Positions 24,345 to 31,680 of a stretch of DNA of 64,000 bases are shown in pieces. The translations under genes were made by a program, and so were the position numbers. The notes under the pieces are model-generated. The model worked only from the letters and a program-made list of their open reading frames with translations, ran no database searches and had not been told where the DNA came from. The first letter of the stretch is position 1, and each line of letters begins with the position of its first letter. The stretch comes from a bacterium M00.F.Ca.ET.205.01.1.1 (GTDB lineage: Bacteria; Pseudomonadota; Alphaproteobacteria; Rhizobiales; Rhizobiaceae): contig SRUQ01000006.1 of assembly GCA_004791255.1 (NCBI GenBank), positions 186,001 to 250,000 of the forward strand. The letters are read 5' to 3'.

Positions 24345-24926
24345 TCAGTATGGATTTTTCGGCGCCCGGTTCTCCGACAATGTCTCGCGCGACCGCTCGA
24401 CCAGCGCCTGGATGGCGTCCGCGAGATGCACCTCGGCGATATTGTAGTCGCCGCGCGCCACGCGGATCCGGTGCGCCTGCATGAGCACGTCGGCATGGGT
24501 GAAGCCGGCCGGCGGCTCGAAGCGGTAGGAGGCGAGCTCGATCAGCAGGCCGAGCGGATCCTCGAAATAGATAGAATCCATGAAGCCGCGATCCTTGACG
24601 CCGCTATGCTTGATGCCGCGCTCGTCGAGCCGGCCGACCGCCTGCAGGAAGGTGACCCGCGATACCGAGAACGCGATGTGGTGGACGCAGCCTGTGTCGG
24701 TCGGCGTGCGCCGCTTGACCGGCGCGCGGCTCTCGTCGGTGAAGATGGTGATCAGCCGCCCGTCGCCCGGATCGAAATAGAGATGGCTTTCGCTCGCCTT
24801 GTCGAGATTGGGCTGTTCGAAAATGAACGGCATGCCGAGCACGCCCTCCCAGAAATCGATCGAGGTCTGGCGCCCGGCGCCGACCAGCGTGATGTGATGA
24901 ACGCCTTGCGACTGTAGCTTCTGCAT
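24345..24926 (-). CDS. VOC-family (glyoxalase/extradiol-dioxygenase-like) protein
   Basis: The 193-residue protein contains a VOC fold with VHHITLVGAG (about 9), GVLGMPFIFEQPN, GCVHHIAFSV (about 79) and YFEDPLGLLIELA (about 120). The His residues and the final Glu match the metal ligands of the superfamily. The C-terminal 60 residues are helical. Ring-cleaving dioxygenases and glyoxalases share this pattern, so the reaction cannot be named. The start at 24926 has GGGAGGGAG upstream; a longer frame does not. It likely forms an operon with the tailed GST. Confidence 0.75.
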   Translation of the reverse strand: MQKLQSQGVHHITLVGAGRQTSIDFWEGVLGMPFIFEQPNLDKASESHLYFDPGDGRLITIFTDESRAPVKRRTPTDTGCVHHIAFSVSRVTFLQAVGRLDERGIKHSGVKDRGFMDSIYFEDPLGLLIELASYRFEPPAGFTHADVLMQAHRIRVARGDYNIAEVHLADAIQALVERSRETLSENRAPKNPY

Positions 24927-25087
24927 TTGGCTCCCTCCCGCTGTCTCGATCGCCTCTTGCCGGGCAAGTCCGAAACCGCATTCGCGGGCACCTTGGCCCA
25001 GCGAATTGTGACGCGATGCTAATCCAATCGGCACGTTCGCGCCAGAAGGGATGCCGCAGCCGGGATGGTGGAGAGACCTGGCCGGTT

Positions 25088-25104
25088 CAAGGGGAATCGA
25101 ACCC
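25088..25104 (-). repeat. 17-base copy of the tRNA-Glu T-arm (possible attachment-site remnant)
   Basis: This segment is identical in sequence and orientation to 25621-25637 inside tRNA-Glu. The flanks do not fold into a tRNA. Together the two copies enclose the orphan hicB gene, as an integrated element would. Confidence 0.5.
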
Positions 25105-25146
25105 AGAGTTCCGGCTCGCAAGCGCAGCGCCGTGTCTGGCGATCCT

Positions 25147-25548
25147 TCAGGCCGCGTCGAGTTCCATGAGCCTTTGAGCAGCCTTCGCGATGAAGCCAGA
25201 TCGGGTATAGCCGTGCGCCTCGGCAAAGGCGTCGATTTGGCTCAAGACATCTTCAGGGAGCGTGACGTTCACGCGAACAACCTTTTTGGCCTTGGTTTTC
25301 ACCGCAACCAGGATTGCAACGCCGTCCCGATTGTTGGCATCGGCCATGACATCTTCCAGGCTGGAAGGTTCCGCAATGGCCTCGCCATCTTCCACAAGCC
25401 CGTCGATATGAAAGGCAAGGGCTTCCTCTGCCATGGCACGGGCGTCGTCCAGGTCGGAGCCGGCGGTGACAACACCTGGAAAATCAGGGAAGGACACGCC
25501 GAAGTCGCTGTCGGCATCCTTATGGATCAATCCGATATACTGCTTCAT
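25147..25548 (-). CDS. hicB: HicB-family antitoxin-like protein (no HicA partner)
   Basis: The 133-residue protein has the HicB N-terminal fold (YIGLIHKDADSDFGVSFPDFPG, quoted in part, then AGSDLDDARAMAEEALAFHIDGL) and a C-terminal ribbon-helix-helix DNA-binding domain (VRVNVTLPEDVLSQIDAFAE). HicB normally neutralises the mRNase HicA and represses its own operon. The 63 bases upstream and roughly 110 bases downstream are too short for a hicA gene, so this is an orphan or a stand-alone regulator. It lies between two copies of a tRNA T-arm sequence and is somewhat lower in GC than its neighbours. Confidence 0.8.
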   Translation of the reverse strand: MKQYIGLIHKDADSDFGVSFPDFPGVVTAGSDLDDARAMAEEALAFHIDGLVEDGEAIAEPSSLEDVMADANNRDGVAILVAVKTKAKKVVRVNVTLPEDVLSQIDAFAEAHGYTRSGFIAKAAQRLMELDAA

Positions 25549-25611
25549 GCGTCTACCTCAGCTTCAGACCGGATTGACGTTCAATGCTGCGCCAGGTTTG
25601 TTGATTGTGCT

Positions 25612-25686
25612 TGGTACGCCCAAGGGGAATCGAACCCCTGTTCCCGCCGTGAGAGGGCGGTGTCCTGACCGCTAGACGATGGGCGC
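25612..25686 (-). tRNA. tRNA-Glu, anticodon CTC
   Basis: The minus-strand sequence folds into a full cloverleaf: acceptor GCGCCCA with TGGGCGT, an anticodon stem CCGCC/GGCGG with loop CTCTCAC (anticodon CTC), a T-arm with TTCGATT, and an encoded CCA end. The discriminator base is A. The first acceptor pair is a G-T wobble. CTC reads GAG glutamate codons. Confidence 0.92.
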
Positions 25687-25771
25687 GCTCAAGAAGGGGC
25701 GATATAGGCTGGCGGCTGGGAAAAAGCAACTGGGGTTCGGCAGCTTTGCGGACTTTGCCGAACGGTCGTCG

Positions 25772-26185
25772 TCAGCCCTGCCGTTTCGGCTCGATCAGGT
25801 CCCACAGATTGCCATGGAGATCGGCGAAAACCGCGACCGTGCCATAGGGCTCATGGCGCGGCGTCTCGTGGAATTCGACGCCCTTCGCGAGCATCATCGC
25901 ATGGTCGCGGGCAAAGTCCTCGGTTTCGAGGAACAGAAAGACCCGGCCGCCGGTCTGGTTGCCGATGCTGTGCCTCTGTGCTTCGTCGGACGCCTCGGCC
26001 AGCAGCAGCCTGGCGCCTTGCCCGTTGGCCGGCGCCACCGTGACCCAACGCTTGCCGCCGCCGAGATCGACATCCTCGAGCAGCAGAAAGCCGAGCCGCT
26101 CGACATACCAGGCGATCGCCTTGTCATAGTCGGCGACGACCAGCGCCACGGTCGCGATACGGCGATGTTCAGCGAAGCCGGTCAT
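25772..26185 (-). CDS. VOC-family protein (glyoxalase/bleomycin-resistance type)
   Basis: The 137-residue single VOC domain contains VALVVADYDKAIAWYVERLG (about 13-32), the segment RVFLFLETEDF and the closing motif VFADLHGNLWDLIEP, whose Glu is the usual last metal ligand. It is a small cytosolic protein of the antibiotic-binding or lyase type; the substrate cannot be deduced. It lies between tRNA-Glu and a membrane-anchored hypothetical gene on the same strand. Confidence 0.82.
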   Translation of the reverse strand: MTGFAEHRRIATVALVVADYDKAIAWYVERLGFLLLEDVDLGGGKRWVTVAPANGQGARLLLAEASDEAQRHSIGNQTGGRVFLFLETEDFARDHAMMLAKGVEFHETPRHEPYGTVAVFADLHGNLWDLIEPKRQG

Positions 26186-26221
26186 GTCTGCGGCAAACCT
26201 GTTTGCTGCATCGCCGCCCGC

Positions 26222-26605
26222 CTATTTGGTGCGGATTGCGAACTGGCCGATGATGCGGCGTTCAGCGATGTCGTAGAGGAAGATGGCGCGGCTGCCGTCG
26301 GCAAGCTCGGCATCGATCGAGAGACGGTCGCCCGACAGCGACTGGCTGACCACCCTGGCGCCGACCGGCAGCACGATGTCGCCGCTGGACGGCTCGCCGG
26401 CCGGGGTCTGGATGTCGCCGGCCAAAGGCGGATTCACTGCAGGCGCCTTGCGGGCTTTGTAGACAATGGCGCCGATCACCACCATAAGAGCGATAAACAG
26501 CAGGCCGAGATTGACGACCATGAAGCGGATAAGCTTGCCGCGCAGCTTGTCGACCTCGGGGTCAAGCGGCTTTTCCTGCTCTTCGTCGGCATCGGGCCGG
26601 GCCAT
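26222..26605 (-). CDS. Hypothetical membrane-anchored protein, divergent from the pseudouridine synthase gene
   Basis: The 127-residue product has an acidic, charged N-terminus (ADEEQEKPLDPEVDKLRGKL), one membrane helix (about 29-48, FMVVNLGLLFIALMVVIGAI) and an extracytoplasmic C-terminal beta-rich domain ending in ERRIIGQFAIRT. This resembles a conserved Rhizobiales protein often found next to the rluD-type gene. The ATG at 26605 is chosen because the upstream frame runs into the divergent gene. Function unknown. Confidence 0.65.
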   Translation of the reverse strand: MARPDADEEQEKPLDPEVDKLRGKLIRFMVVNLGLLFIALMVVIGAIVYKARKAPAVNPPLAGDIQTPAGEPSSGDIVLPVGARVVSQSLSGDRLSIDAELADGSRAIFLYDIAERRIIGQFAIRTK

Positions 26606-26631
26606 GGCAAATATTCCGGAATGGTTTTTCG

Positions 26632-27687
26632 ATGAGCGCTCATAGCGAAGAGGACCCTCAATTGATAGAGGACCTGGTGATAGAGGCCGCGCCAACCGTG
26701 CTGGTCGCCGGCGCGGATGCGGCCGGCCAGCGCCTCGACCAGTGGCTGGCCGCCCAGCTCGGACCCGACATGTCGCGCAGCCGCGTGCAGATGCTGATCC
26801 GGCAAGGCGCGGTCGCCATATCGGGCAAGCCGGTCACCGAGACCAAGCGCAAGATGGCAGCCGGCGAAACCGTGTCCGTCATCATGCCCGAGCCGGAGCC
26901 GGCCGAACCGGCGGGCGAAGATATCGCGCTGAACATCCTTTATGAGGATGACGAACTGATCGTCATCAACAAGCCGGCGGGGCTGGTCGTCCATCCCGGC
27001 GCCGGCAACTGGACCGGCACGCTGGTCAACGCGCTGATCCACCATTGCGGCGACAGCCTGTCGGGCATTGGCGGCGTACGCCGGCCGGGCATCGTCCACC
27101 GTCTCGACAAGGAGACCAGCGGCGTCATGGTGGTGGCCAAGACCGACCGCGCCCACAAGGCGCTGTCGGAGGCTTTTGCCGACCATGGCCTCACCGGCGA
27201 TCTCGAACGCGCCTATCTGGCGCTGGTCTGGGGCATACCGCAGCGGCCGACCGGAACGGTCGACGCGGCGCTCGGCCGTGCCGCCGACCGCGTGCGCCGC
27301 GCGGTGGTGCCGGAAGGCCGCGACGACGCCCGCCATGCCGTCACCCATTTCACCGTCCAGGAGCGTTTCGGCGAAGGCCAGAAGGCATTCGCCAACGCCA
27401 GCCTGGTCGAATGCCGGCTGGAGACCGGCCGCACCCACCAGATCCGCGTCCACATGGCCCATATCGGCCATCCCGTCATCGGCGACCCCGACTATGGCCT
27501 CGCCTTCCGCACCAAGGCCAACCGGCTGCCGGAACCGTTGAAGAGCAAGGTGCAGGCATTTCCCAGGCAAGCCCTGCACGCATGGCTCCTTGAATTCCGC
27601 CACCCCACCACCCATCTAACGATGAGGTTCGAGGCGCCGATACCGGGGGACATGGAGGAACTCGTCGGCGGCTTCCGCAAGCTGTGA
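26632..27687 (+). CDS. RluA/RluD-family 23S rRNA pseudouridine synthase
   Basis: The 351-residue protein starts with an S4 RNA-binding domain (about 30-90, RLDQWLAAQLG and SRVQMLIRQGAVAISG). The catalytic domain carries the family motif HRLDKETSGVMVV with catalytic Asp159, the segment INKPAGLVVHPG, and GRTHQIRVHMAHIGHPVIGD near the C-terminus. It isomerises uridine in the large ribosomal RNA, probably at RluD-type sites; whether it is RluD or RluC type is not certain. It precedes rpoH on the same strand with a 212-base gap. Confidence 0.92.
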   Translation: MSAHSEEDPQLIEDLVIEAAPTVLVAGADAAGQRLDQWLAAQLGPDMSRSRVQMLIRQGAVAISGKPVTETKRKMAAGETVSVIMPEPEPAEPAGEDIALNILYEDDELIVINKPAGLVVHPGAGNWTGTLVNALIHHCGDSLSGIGGVRRPGIVHRLDKETSGVMVVAKTDRAHKALSEAFADHGLTGDLERAYLALVWGIPQRPTGTVDAALGRAADRVRRAVVPEGRDDARHAVTHFTVQERFGEGQKAFANASLVECRLETGRTHQIRVHMAHIGHPVIGDPDYGLAFRTKANRLPEPLKSKVQAFPRQALHAWLLEFRHPTTHLTMRFEAPIPGDMEELVGGFRKL

Positions 27688-27699
27688 GCCCGATCATCA

Positions 27700-27899
27700 A
27701 CTAGCCTCACGCTAGCCTTCAAAAAACCTGACTGCCATTGTTCACTTCACCGTGACACACTGTTTCGTGTTGAACAAATGCTGTCTTTTCTGGTTTTGTT
27801 CCTGTATAAGAACTGATGTCGCGAGCGAGCCGATTGGTGCTCGCGTCACATGCCCGCCGCGTTTCGGGGGCATCACTCCAATAGAGAGGGGGCGCTATC
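27700..27899 (+). promoter_or_regulatory. Structured leader upstream of rpoH
   Basis: The gap holds a stem CGCGAGC/GCTCGCG (around 27820-27845) and a second one TGCCC/GGGCA (around 27850-27872) before the ribosome site GAGGGGG. A TATAAG box is near 27805. Promoter class is not certain and no heat-shock consensus is clear. Confidence 0.35.
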
Positions 27900-28811
27900 A
27901 TGGCCCAGTCACTACCCAGTATCGTTTCCGGCGAAGGCGGCCTCAGCCGCTACCTGGAAGAAATCCGCCGCTTTCCCATGCTTCAGCCGCAGGAAGAGTA
28001 CATGCTCGCCAAGCGCTACGCCGAGCATGAAGACACTTCCGCCGCGCACAAGCTCGTTACCAGCCATTTGCGGCTCGTCGCCAAGATCGCCATGGGCTAT
28101 CGCGGCTACGGCCTGCCGATCGGCGAGGTGATCTCGGAAGGCAATGTCGGCCTGATGCAGGCCGTCAAGAAATTCGAACCCGAGCGCGGCTTCCGCCTCG
28201 CGACCTACGCCATGTGGTGGATCAAGGCCTCGATCCAGGAGTACATCCTGCGCTCGTGGAGCCTGGTCAAGATGGGCACGACCGCCAACCAGAAGCGGCT
28301 GTTCTTCAACCTGCGCAAGGTGAAGGGCAAGATCCAGGCGCTGGACGACGGCGATTTGAAACCCGACCAGATCACCGAGATCGCCACGCGACTGAACGTG
28401 TCTGAAGCCGAAGTGGTGTCGATGAACCGCCGCCTGTCCGGCGACGCCTCGCTCAACGCGCCGATCCGCGCAACCGAGGGCGAGTCCGGCGAATGGCAGG
28501 ACTGGCTGGTCGACGACCACGAAAGCCAGGAAGAGATGCTGATCGAGCAGGATGAGCTGGAAAACCGGCGCAGCATGCTGTCGGGCGCTCTTTCGGTGCT
28601 CAACGAGCGCGAGCGGCGCATCTTCGAGGCACGTCGCCTCGCCGACGAGCCGCTGACGCTGGAAGAGCTGTCGGCCGAGTTCGACATCAGCCGCGAGCGC
28701 GTGCGCCAGATCGAGGTGCGCGCCTTCGAGAAGGTGCAGGATGCGGTCAAGGCCGCCGCCAAGCGCCAGACCCAGGCCCTGCGCACCATCGAGGCGCAGC
28801 CGGCGGCCTAA
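27900..28811 (+). CDS. rpoH: RNA polymerase sigma factor RpoH (sigma-32)
   Basis: The 303-residue sigma-70-family factor contains region 1.2/2 (LSRYLEEIRRFPML, HLRLVAKIAMGYRGYGLPIGE), the region 2.4 segment YAMWWIKASIQEYILRSW, the RpoH-box QKRLFFNLRKVKGKI (about 139-153) and region 4 with EFDISRERVRQIEVRAFEKV. It directs heat-shock and envelope stress transcription. Alphaproteobacteria often have two or more RpoH copies; which paralogue this is cannot be said. A Rho-independent terminator follows. Confidence 0.95.
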   Translation: MAQSLPSIVSGEGGLSRYLEEIRRFPMLQPQEEYMLAKRYAEHEDTSAAHKLVTSHLRLVAKIAMGYRGYGLPIGEVISEGNVGLMQAVKKFEPERGFRLATYAMWWIKASIQEYILRSWSLVKMGTTANQKRLFFNLRKVKGKIQALDDGDLKPDQITEIATRLNVSEAEVVSMNRRLSGDASLNAPIRATEGESGEWQDWLVDDHESQEEMLIEQDELENRRSMLSGALSVLNERERRIFEARRLADEPLTLEELSAEFDISRERVRQIEVRAFEKVQDAVKAAAKRQTQALRTIEAQPAA

Positions 28812-28836
28812 AGCCGGCTTCCGGCCAGGAAATATC

Positions 28837-28869
28837 AAGGCGGCGTCAGGAAACCGGCGCCGCCTTTTT
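28837..28869 (+). terminator. Rho-independent terminator of rpoH
   Basis: Stem AAGGCGGCG/CGCCGCCTT with 12-base loop followed by TTTTT, 26 bases after the rpoH stop. The next gene converges from the other side. Confidence 0.8.
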
Positions 28870-28892
28870 CATTGCGTCAGGTCGGCGAAACC

Positions 28893-29765
28893 TCACAGCC
28901 CATCCAGCGGAAACTTCAGATAGCGCCGGCCATTGGCCTCCGGTTCCGGCAGCCGTCCGCCATTCATGTTGACCTGCAGCGCATGCAGGATCAGCCTCGG
29001 CATCGGCAGGGTCCGGTCGCGCGCCTGGCGCAAGGCGACGAACTCGGCCTCGCTGCGCGCCGCGACGAGGTGGATATTGCCCGCCTTCTGCTGCGCCACC
29101 GTGCTCTCCCACAGCGGCTCGCGGCCGCCGGCCTGGTAGTCATGGCCGACAAACAGCCGCGTCTCGTCGGGCAGCGCCACAATGTCCTGGATCGAGCGCC
29201 AGAGCCGCGCCGCGCTGCCGCCGGGGAAATCGGCACGGGCCGAGCCGCTGTCAGGCATGAACAGCGTGTCGTGGATAAAGGCGGCGTCACCGATCACATA
29301 GGTGATCGAGGCGAGCGTATGGCCCGGTGAGAACAGTACCTTGACCGGCAGCGTGCCGATCCGGAACGTCTCGCCTGCCCCAAACAGCCTGTCCCACTGC
29401 GAGCCGTCAGCGCGAAAATCCGGCCAGTTGTAGATGGCCTTCCACAGGGCCTGGACTTCGACCACCCTGTCGCCGATCGCCGTTAGCGATCCGGTCTTCT
29501 CCTTGAGGTAATGAGCCGCCGAGAAGTGATCGGCATGCGGATGGGTGTCGAGGATCCACTCAAGCTGCAGCCCGTTCTCGCCAATGAAATCGAGCAGGAC
29601 GTCCGCATTGGTCGTCGCGGTGGCGCCCGACTTCTCGTCGAAGTCGAGGATCGGATCGATGACGGCGCAGCGCTTCGTCGCCGGGTCGGCGACGACATAC
29701 TGGATGGCACCTGTCGGCTTGTCGTAGAAGCCGGCAACCTGCGGCCTGGCCGAAGCGATATCCAA
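28893..29765 (-). CDS. MBL-fold hydrolase, persulfide dioxygenase/Blh-like
   Basis: The 290-residue metallo-beta-lactamase-fold protein has the metal motif THPHADHFSA (about 74-83), a later His in FSPGHTLASI, an Asp in FIHDTLFMPD and a final His in FVGHDY. The insert ARADFPGGSA is typical of glutathione-persulfide dioxygenases (ETHE1/Blh type), which oxidise sulfane sulfur with non-haem iron. The start is a TTG at 29765 with CAGGGAAT about 9 bases upstream; no earlier ATG is available. It converges on rpoH. The exact reaction is inferred. Confidence 0.82.
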   Translation of the reverse strand: MDIASARPQVAGFYDKPTGAIQYVVADPATKRCAVIDPILDFDEKSGATATTNADVLLDFIGENGLQLEWILDTHPHADHFSAAHYLKEKTGSLTAIGDRVVEVQALWKAIYNWPDFRADGSQWDRLFGAGETFRIGTLPVKVLFSPGHTLASITYVIGDAAFIHDTLFMPDSGSARADFPGGSAARLWRSIQDIVALPDETRLFVGHDYQAGGREPLWESTVAQQKAGNIHLVAARSEAEFVALRQARDRTLPMPRLILHALQVNMNGGRLPEPEANGRRYLKFPLDGL

Positions 29766-29910
29766 TGTCAGGATTCCCTGCCCTGGCTGGACAGGAATGG
29801 TTTTCCTTGCCAGCGCTAACCGCGAGCATGGTCATCTAGCATGGCGCACCCGTCAAGTACGCCATGCCAGAAACAGGACGAAAGTCGAAAATACCCTGGC
29901 CGAAGATAGG

Positions 29911-30570
29911 TTATGCCGAGGGCTGCTTGGTCTTCCTGAGATAAGGCAGGATAGTCTCATAGGCGCCGAAGCGCTTGATCGCATCCTCGTTGGAAACCGC
30001 GGCGGTGATGATGACATCCTCGCCCTGTTTCCAGTTGGCCGGCGTTGCCACCTGATGCTTGGCGGTGAGCTGCATGGAATCGACCGCGCGCAAGATCTCA
30101 TCGAAGTTGCGGCCTGTCGTCATCGGGTAGGTCAGCACCAGCTTGATCTTCTTGTCCGGCCCGATGACATAGACCGAACGCACCGTCGCGTTGTCGGCGG
30201 GCGTGCGGCCATCCGAACTCTCCCCGGCCCCCGCCGGCAACATCTCATAGAGCTTGGCGACCTTGAGGTCCTTGTCGCCGATCAGCGGGTATTTCACCGA
30301 ATGGCCGGTCGCCGTCTTGATGTCGTCCTGCCATTTGCCGTGGCTTTCGACCGGATCGACTGAAATGCCGATGATCTTGACGTTACGCTTCTTGAACTCG
30401 CCTTCCAGCCCCGCCATCGTGCCGAGCTCGGTGGTGCAGACCGGCGTGAAATTTTTGGGATGGCTGAACAGGATCGCCCAGCCGTCGCCGATCCAGTCGT
30501 GGAACTTGATGGACCCTTGCGTGGTCTCGGCGGTGAAATCCGGCGCGATATCGTTGATACGAAGACTCAT
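29911..30570 (-). CDS. 1-Cys peroxiredoxin (Prx6 type)
   Basis: The 219-residue protein has the peroxidatic motif NFTPVCTTE with Cys45, the only cysteine, so it is a 1-Cys enzyme. Its C-terminal part (about 165-219, YPMTTGRNFDEILRAVDSMQ, then TPANWKQGEDVII) is the extension characteristic of Prx6. It reduces peroxides using an outside thiol donor. It lies 145 bases downstream of the persulfide dioxygenase start and is transcribed in the same direction; together they suggest redox defence. Confidence 0.92.
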   Translation of the reverse strand: MSLRINDIAPDFTAETTQGSIKFHDWIGDGWAILFSHPKNFTPVCTTELGTMAGLEGEFKKRNVKIIGISVDPVESHGKWQDDIKTATGHSVKYPLIGDKDLKVAKLYEMLPAGAGESSDGRTPADNATVRSVYVIGPDKKIKLVLTYPMTTGRNFDEILRAVDSMQLTAKHQVATPANWKQGEDVIITAAVSNEDAIKRFGAYETILPYLRKTKQPSA

Positions 30571-30770
30571 GACACTCCCCTGTGATCAAATCTCGTCTGT
30601 TGCGGGCGCCACGAACGGCTAACCCTGCCGCCATCAGCGCAGATGCCCCAACATCGCTGCATCTTAGCGCAAAATTCGTGACCGCAGGATAATACGAAAC
30701 TCTTGTCGGCGGCGGAACGGGTATTTTGTGCTGCCGCCGCCGGCGTTCGCGCAGACAGCCCGCCTCTGGC

Positions 30771-31136
30771 TCAGGCCTTGTTGACGGCCAGCGTCGTTGA
30801 CAGGTCTTCCATGCGCTGCGCCAGCGCGCCCAGCGCGTTGGTTAGCACGCTGTCGCTCTTGTCGGCCTTGATCAGCGCCTCGTCGCGGGTTTTGCGCAAG
30901 GTCAGCACTTCGCTTTCCATGCCCTTGACGCGCTTCTGCAGTTCCGACAGCTCGTCCATCACCATGATGCCGGCCATGACGGTCAGCCGCTGGTCGCCAA
31001 TCTCGCCGAATGAATCCTTCAGATGCGAGACGTAGCGGTCGAAGCGCTCGGCAAGGTCGATCAGATGCTCTTCCTGGCCCTCGTCGCAGGCCATCCGGTA
31101 CTGCTTGCCGTCGATTGAAACGGTGACCTGTGCCAT
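30771..31136 (-). CDS. zapA: Cell division protein ZapA
   Basis: The 121-residue protein has the ZapA head (MAQVTVSIDGKQYRMACDEG) and then helices VMAGIMVMDELSELQKRVKG and a coiled-coil tail. ZapA bundles FtsZ filaments at the division site. It lies 10 bases downstream of a small coiled-coil gene (31147-31419) on the same strand, an arrangement common in Rhizobiales. Confidence 0.9.
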   Translation of the reverse strand: MAQVTVSIDGKQYRMACDEGQEEHLIDLAERFDRYVSHLKDSFGEIGDQRLTVMAGIMVMDELSELQKRVKGMESEVLTLRKTRDEALIKADKSDSVLTNALGALAQRMEDLSTTLAVNKA

Positions 31137-31146
31137 GGGCCAGCTC

Positions 31147-31419
31147 CTATCTGTCCAACACGGCGCGGATGGTTTCCATGGCGGTCACCAGCCGGCGCGA
31201 CACTTCCTTGTTGGCGTCCTCCAGCCGCTCGGCGCGCGCCTCGGAATTGTCGAGTTCCTGCGCCAGCCGCGAGCGGTCGGCGTTCATCCGCTGCACTTCG
31301 GCCTCGGCTTCCGAATAATCGCGCTCATGCTCAAGCTTGGCCGCGACGGCGTTTTCCAAGCCTTCGATGGCCTTGCCCAGCCTGGCGATGACTTCCTTGA
31401 GTGTGGCTTCCCCGGTCAT
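31147..31419 (-). CDS. DUF4164-family coiled-coil protein
   Basis: The 90-residue protein is one continuous helix with heptad spacing (LKEVIARLGKAIEGLENAVA, RSRLAQELDNSEARAERLED) and carries no domain with known activity. It is encoded immediately before zapA and divergent from tkt. A structural or division-related role is plausible from the pairing but unproven. Confidence 0.75.
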   Translation of the reverse strand: MTGEATLKEVIARLGKAIEGLENAVAAKLEHERDYSEAEAEVQRMNADRSRLAQELDNSEARAERLEDANKEVSRRLVTAMETIRAVLDR

Positions 31420-31595
31420 GGCCTTCGTCCTGTGCCCTGCCCATCACCGAATCGTTCGCGTTCAGAACGCGTTATCCCTGAAACATTAGGCACCGGGTGA
31501 AGGCAACGTCAACAAAGCTCTCGCGACTGTCCCCTGCTAACGCTAATGTAGGCCCGCCGCCGGCATCACAAGACCGGCAAAAACGCACCCGATTT

Positions 31596-31623
31596 GTTGA
31601 CTAAAAGCCCGCGCCTGCTATGT
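31596..31623 (+). promoter_or_regulatory. Candidate housekeeping promoter of tkt
   Basis: GTTGAC at 31596-31601 and CTATGT at 31618-31623 with 16 bases between, close to the rhizobial CTTGAC-N17-CTATAT pattern, 57 bases before the tkt start. Confidence 0.4.
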
Positions 31624-31680
31624 GTCGCGCACCTTTTCAAGGGCTCTCCCAAGCTCCCAAACCCCCACATCGGAGGAACC

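Noticed and set aside
25079..25146. Second tRNA gene next to hicB
   Set aside because: A T-loop-like segment is present, but the T-stem has only three pairs and no cloverleaf forms; listed instead as a repeat.
25549..25611. HicA toxin gene adjoining hicB
   Set aside because: Only about 63 bases upstream and about 40 bases downstream to the repeat; no frame of the required 60 or so codons.
30571..30770. Possible 6S RNA gene beside zapA
   Set aside because: ssrS is near zapA in some bacteria, but I could not find a convincing long bulged hairpin or promoter here.
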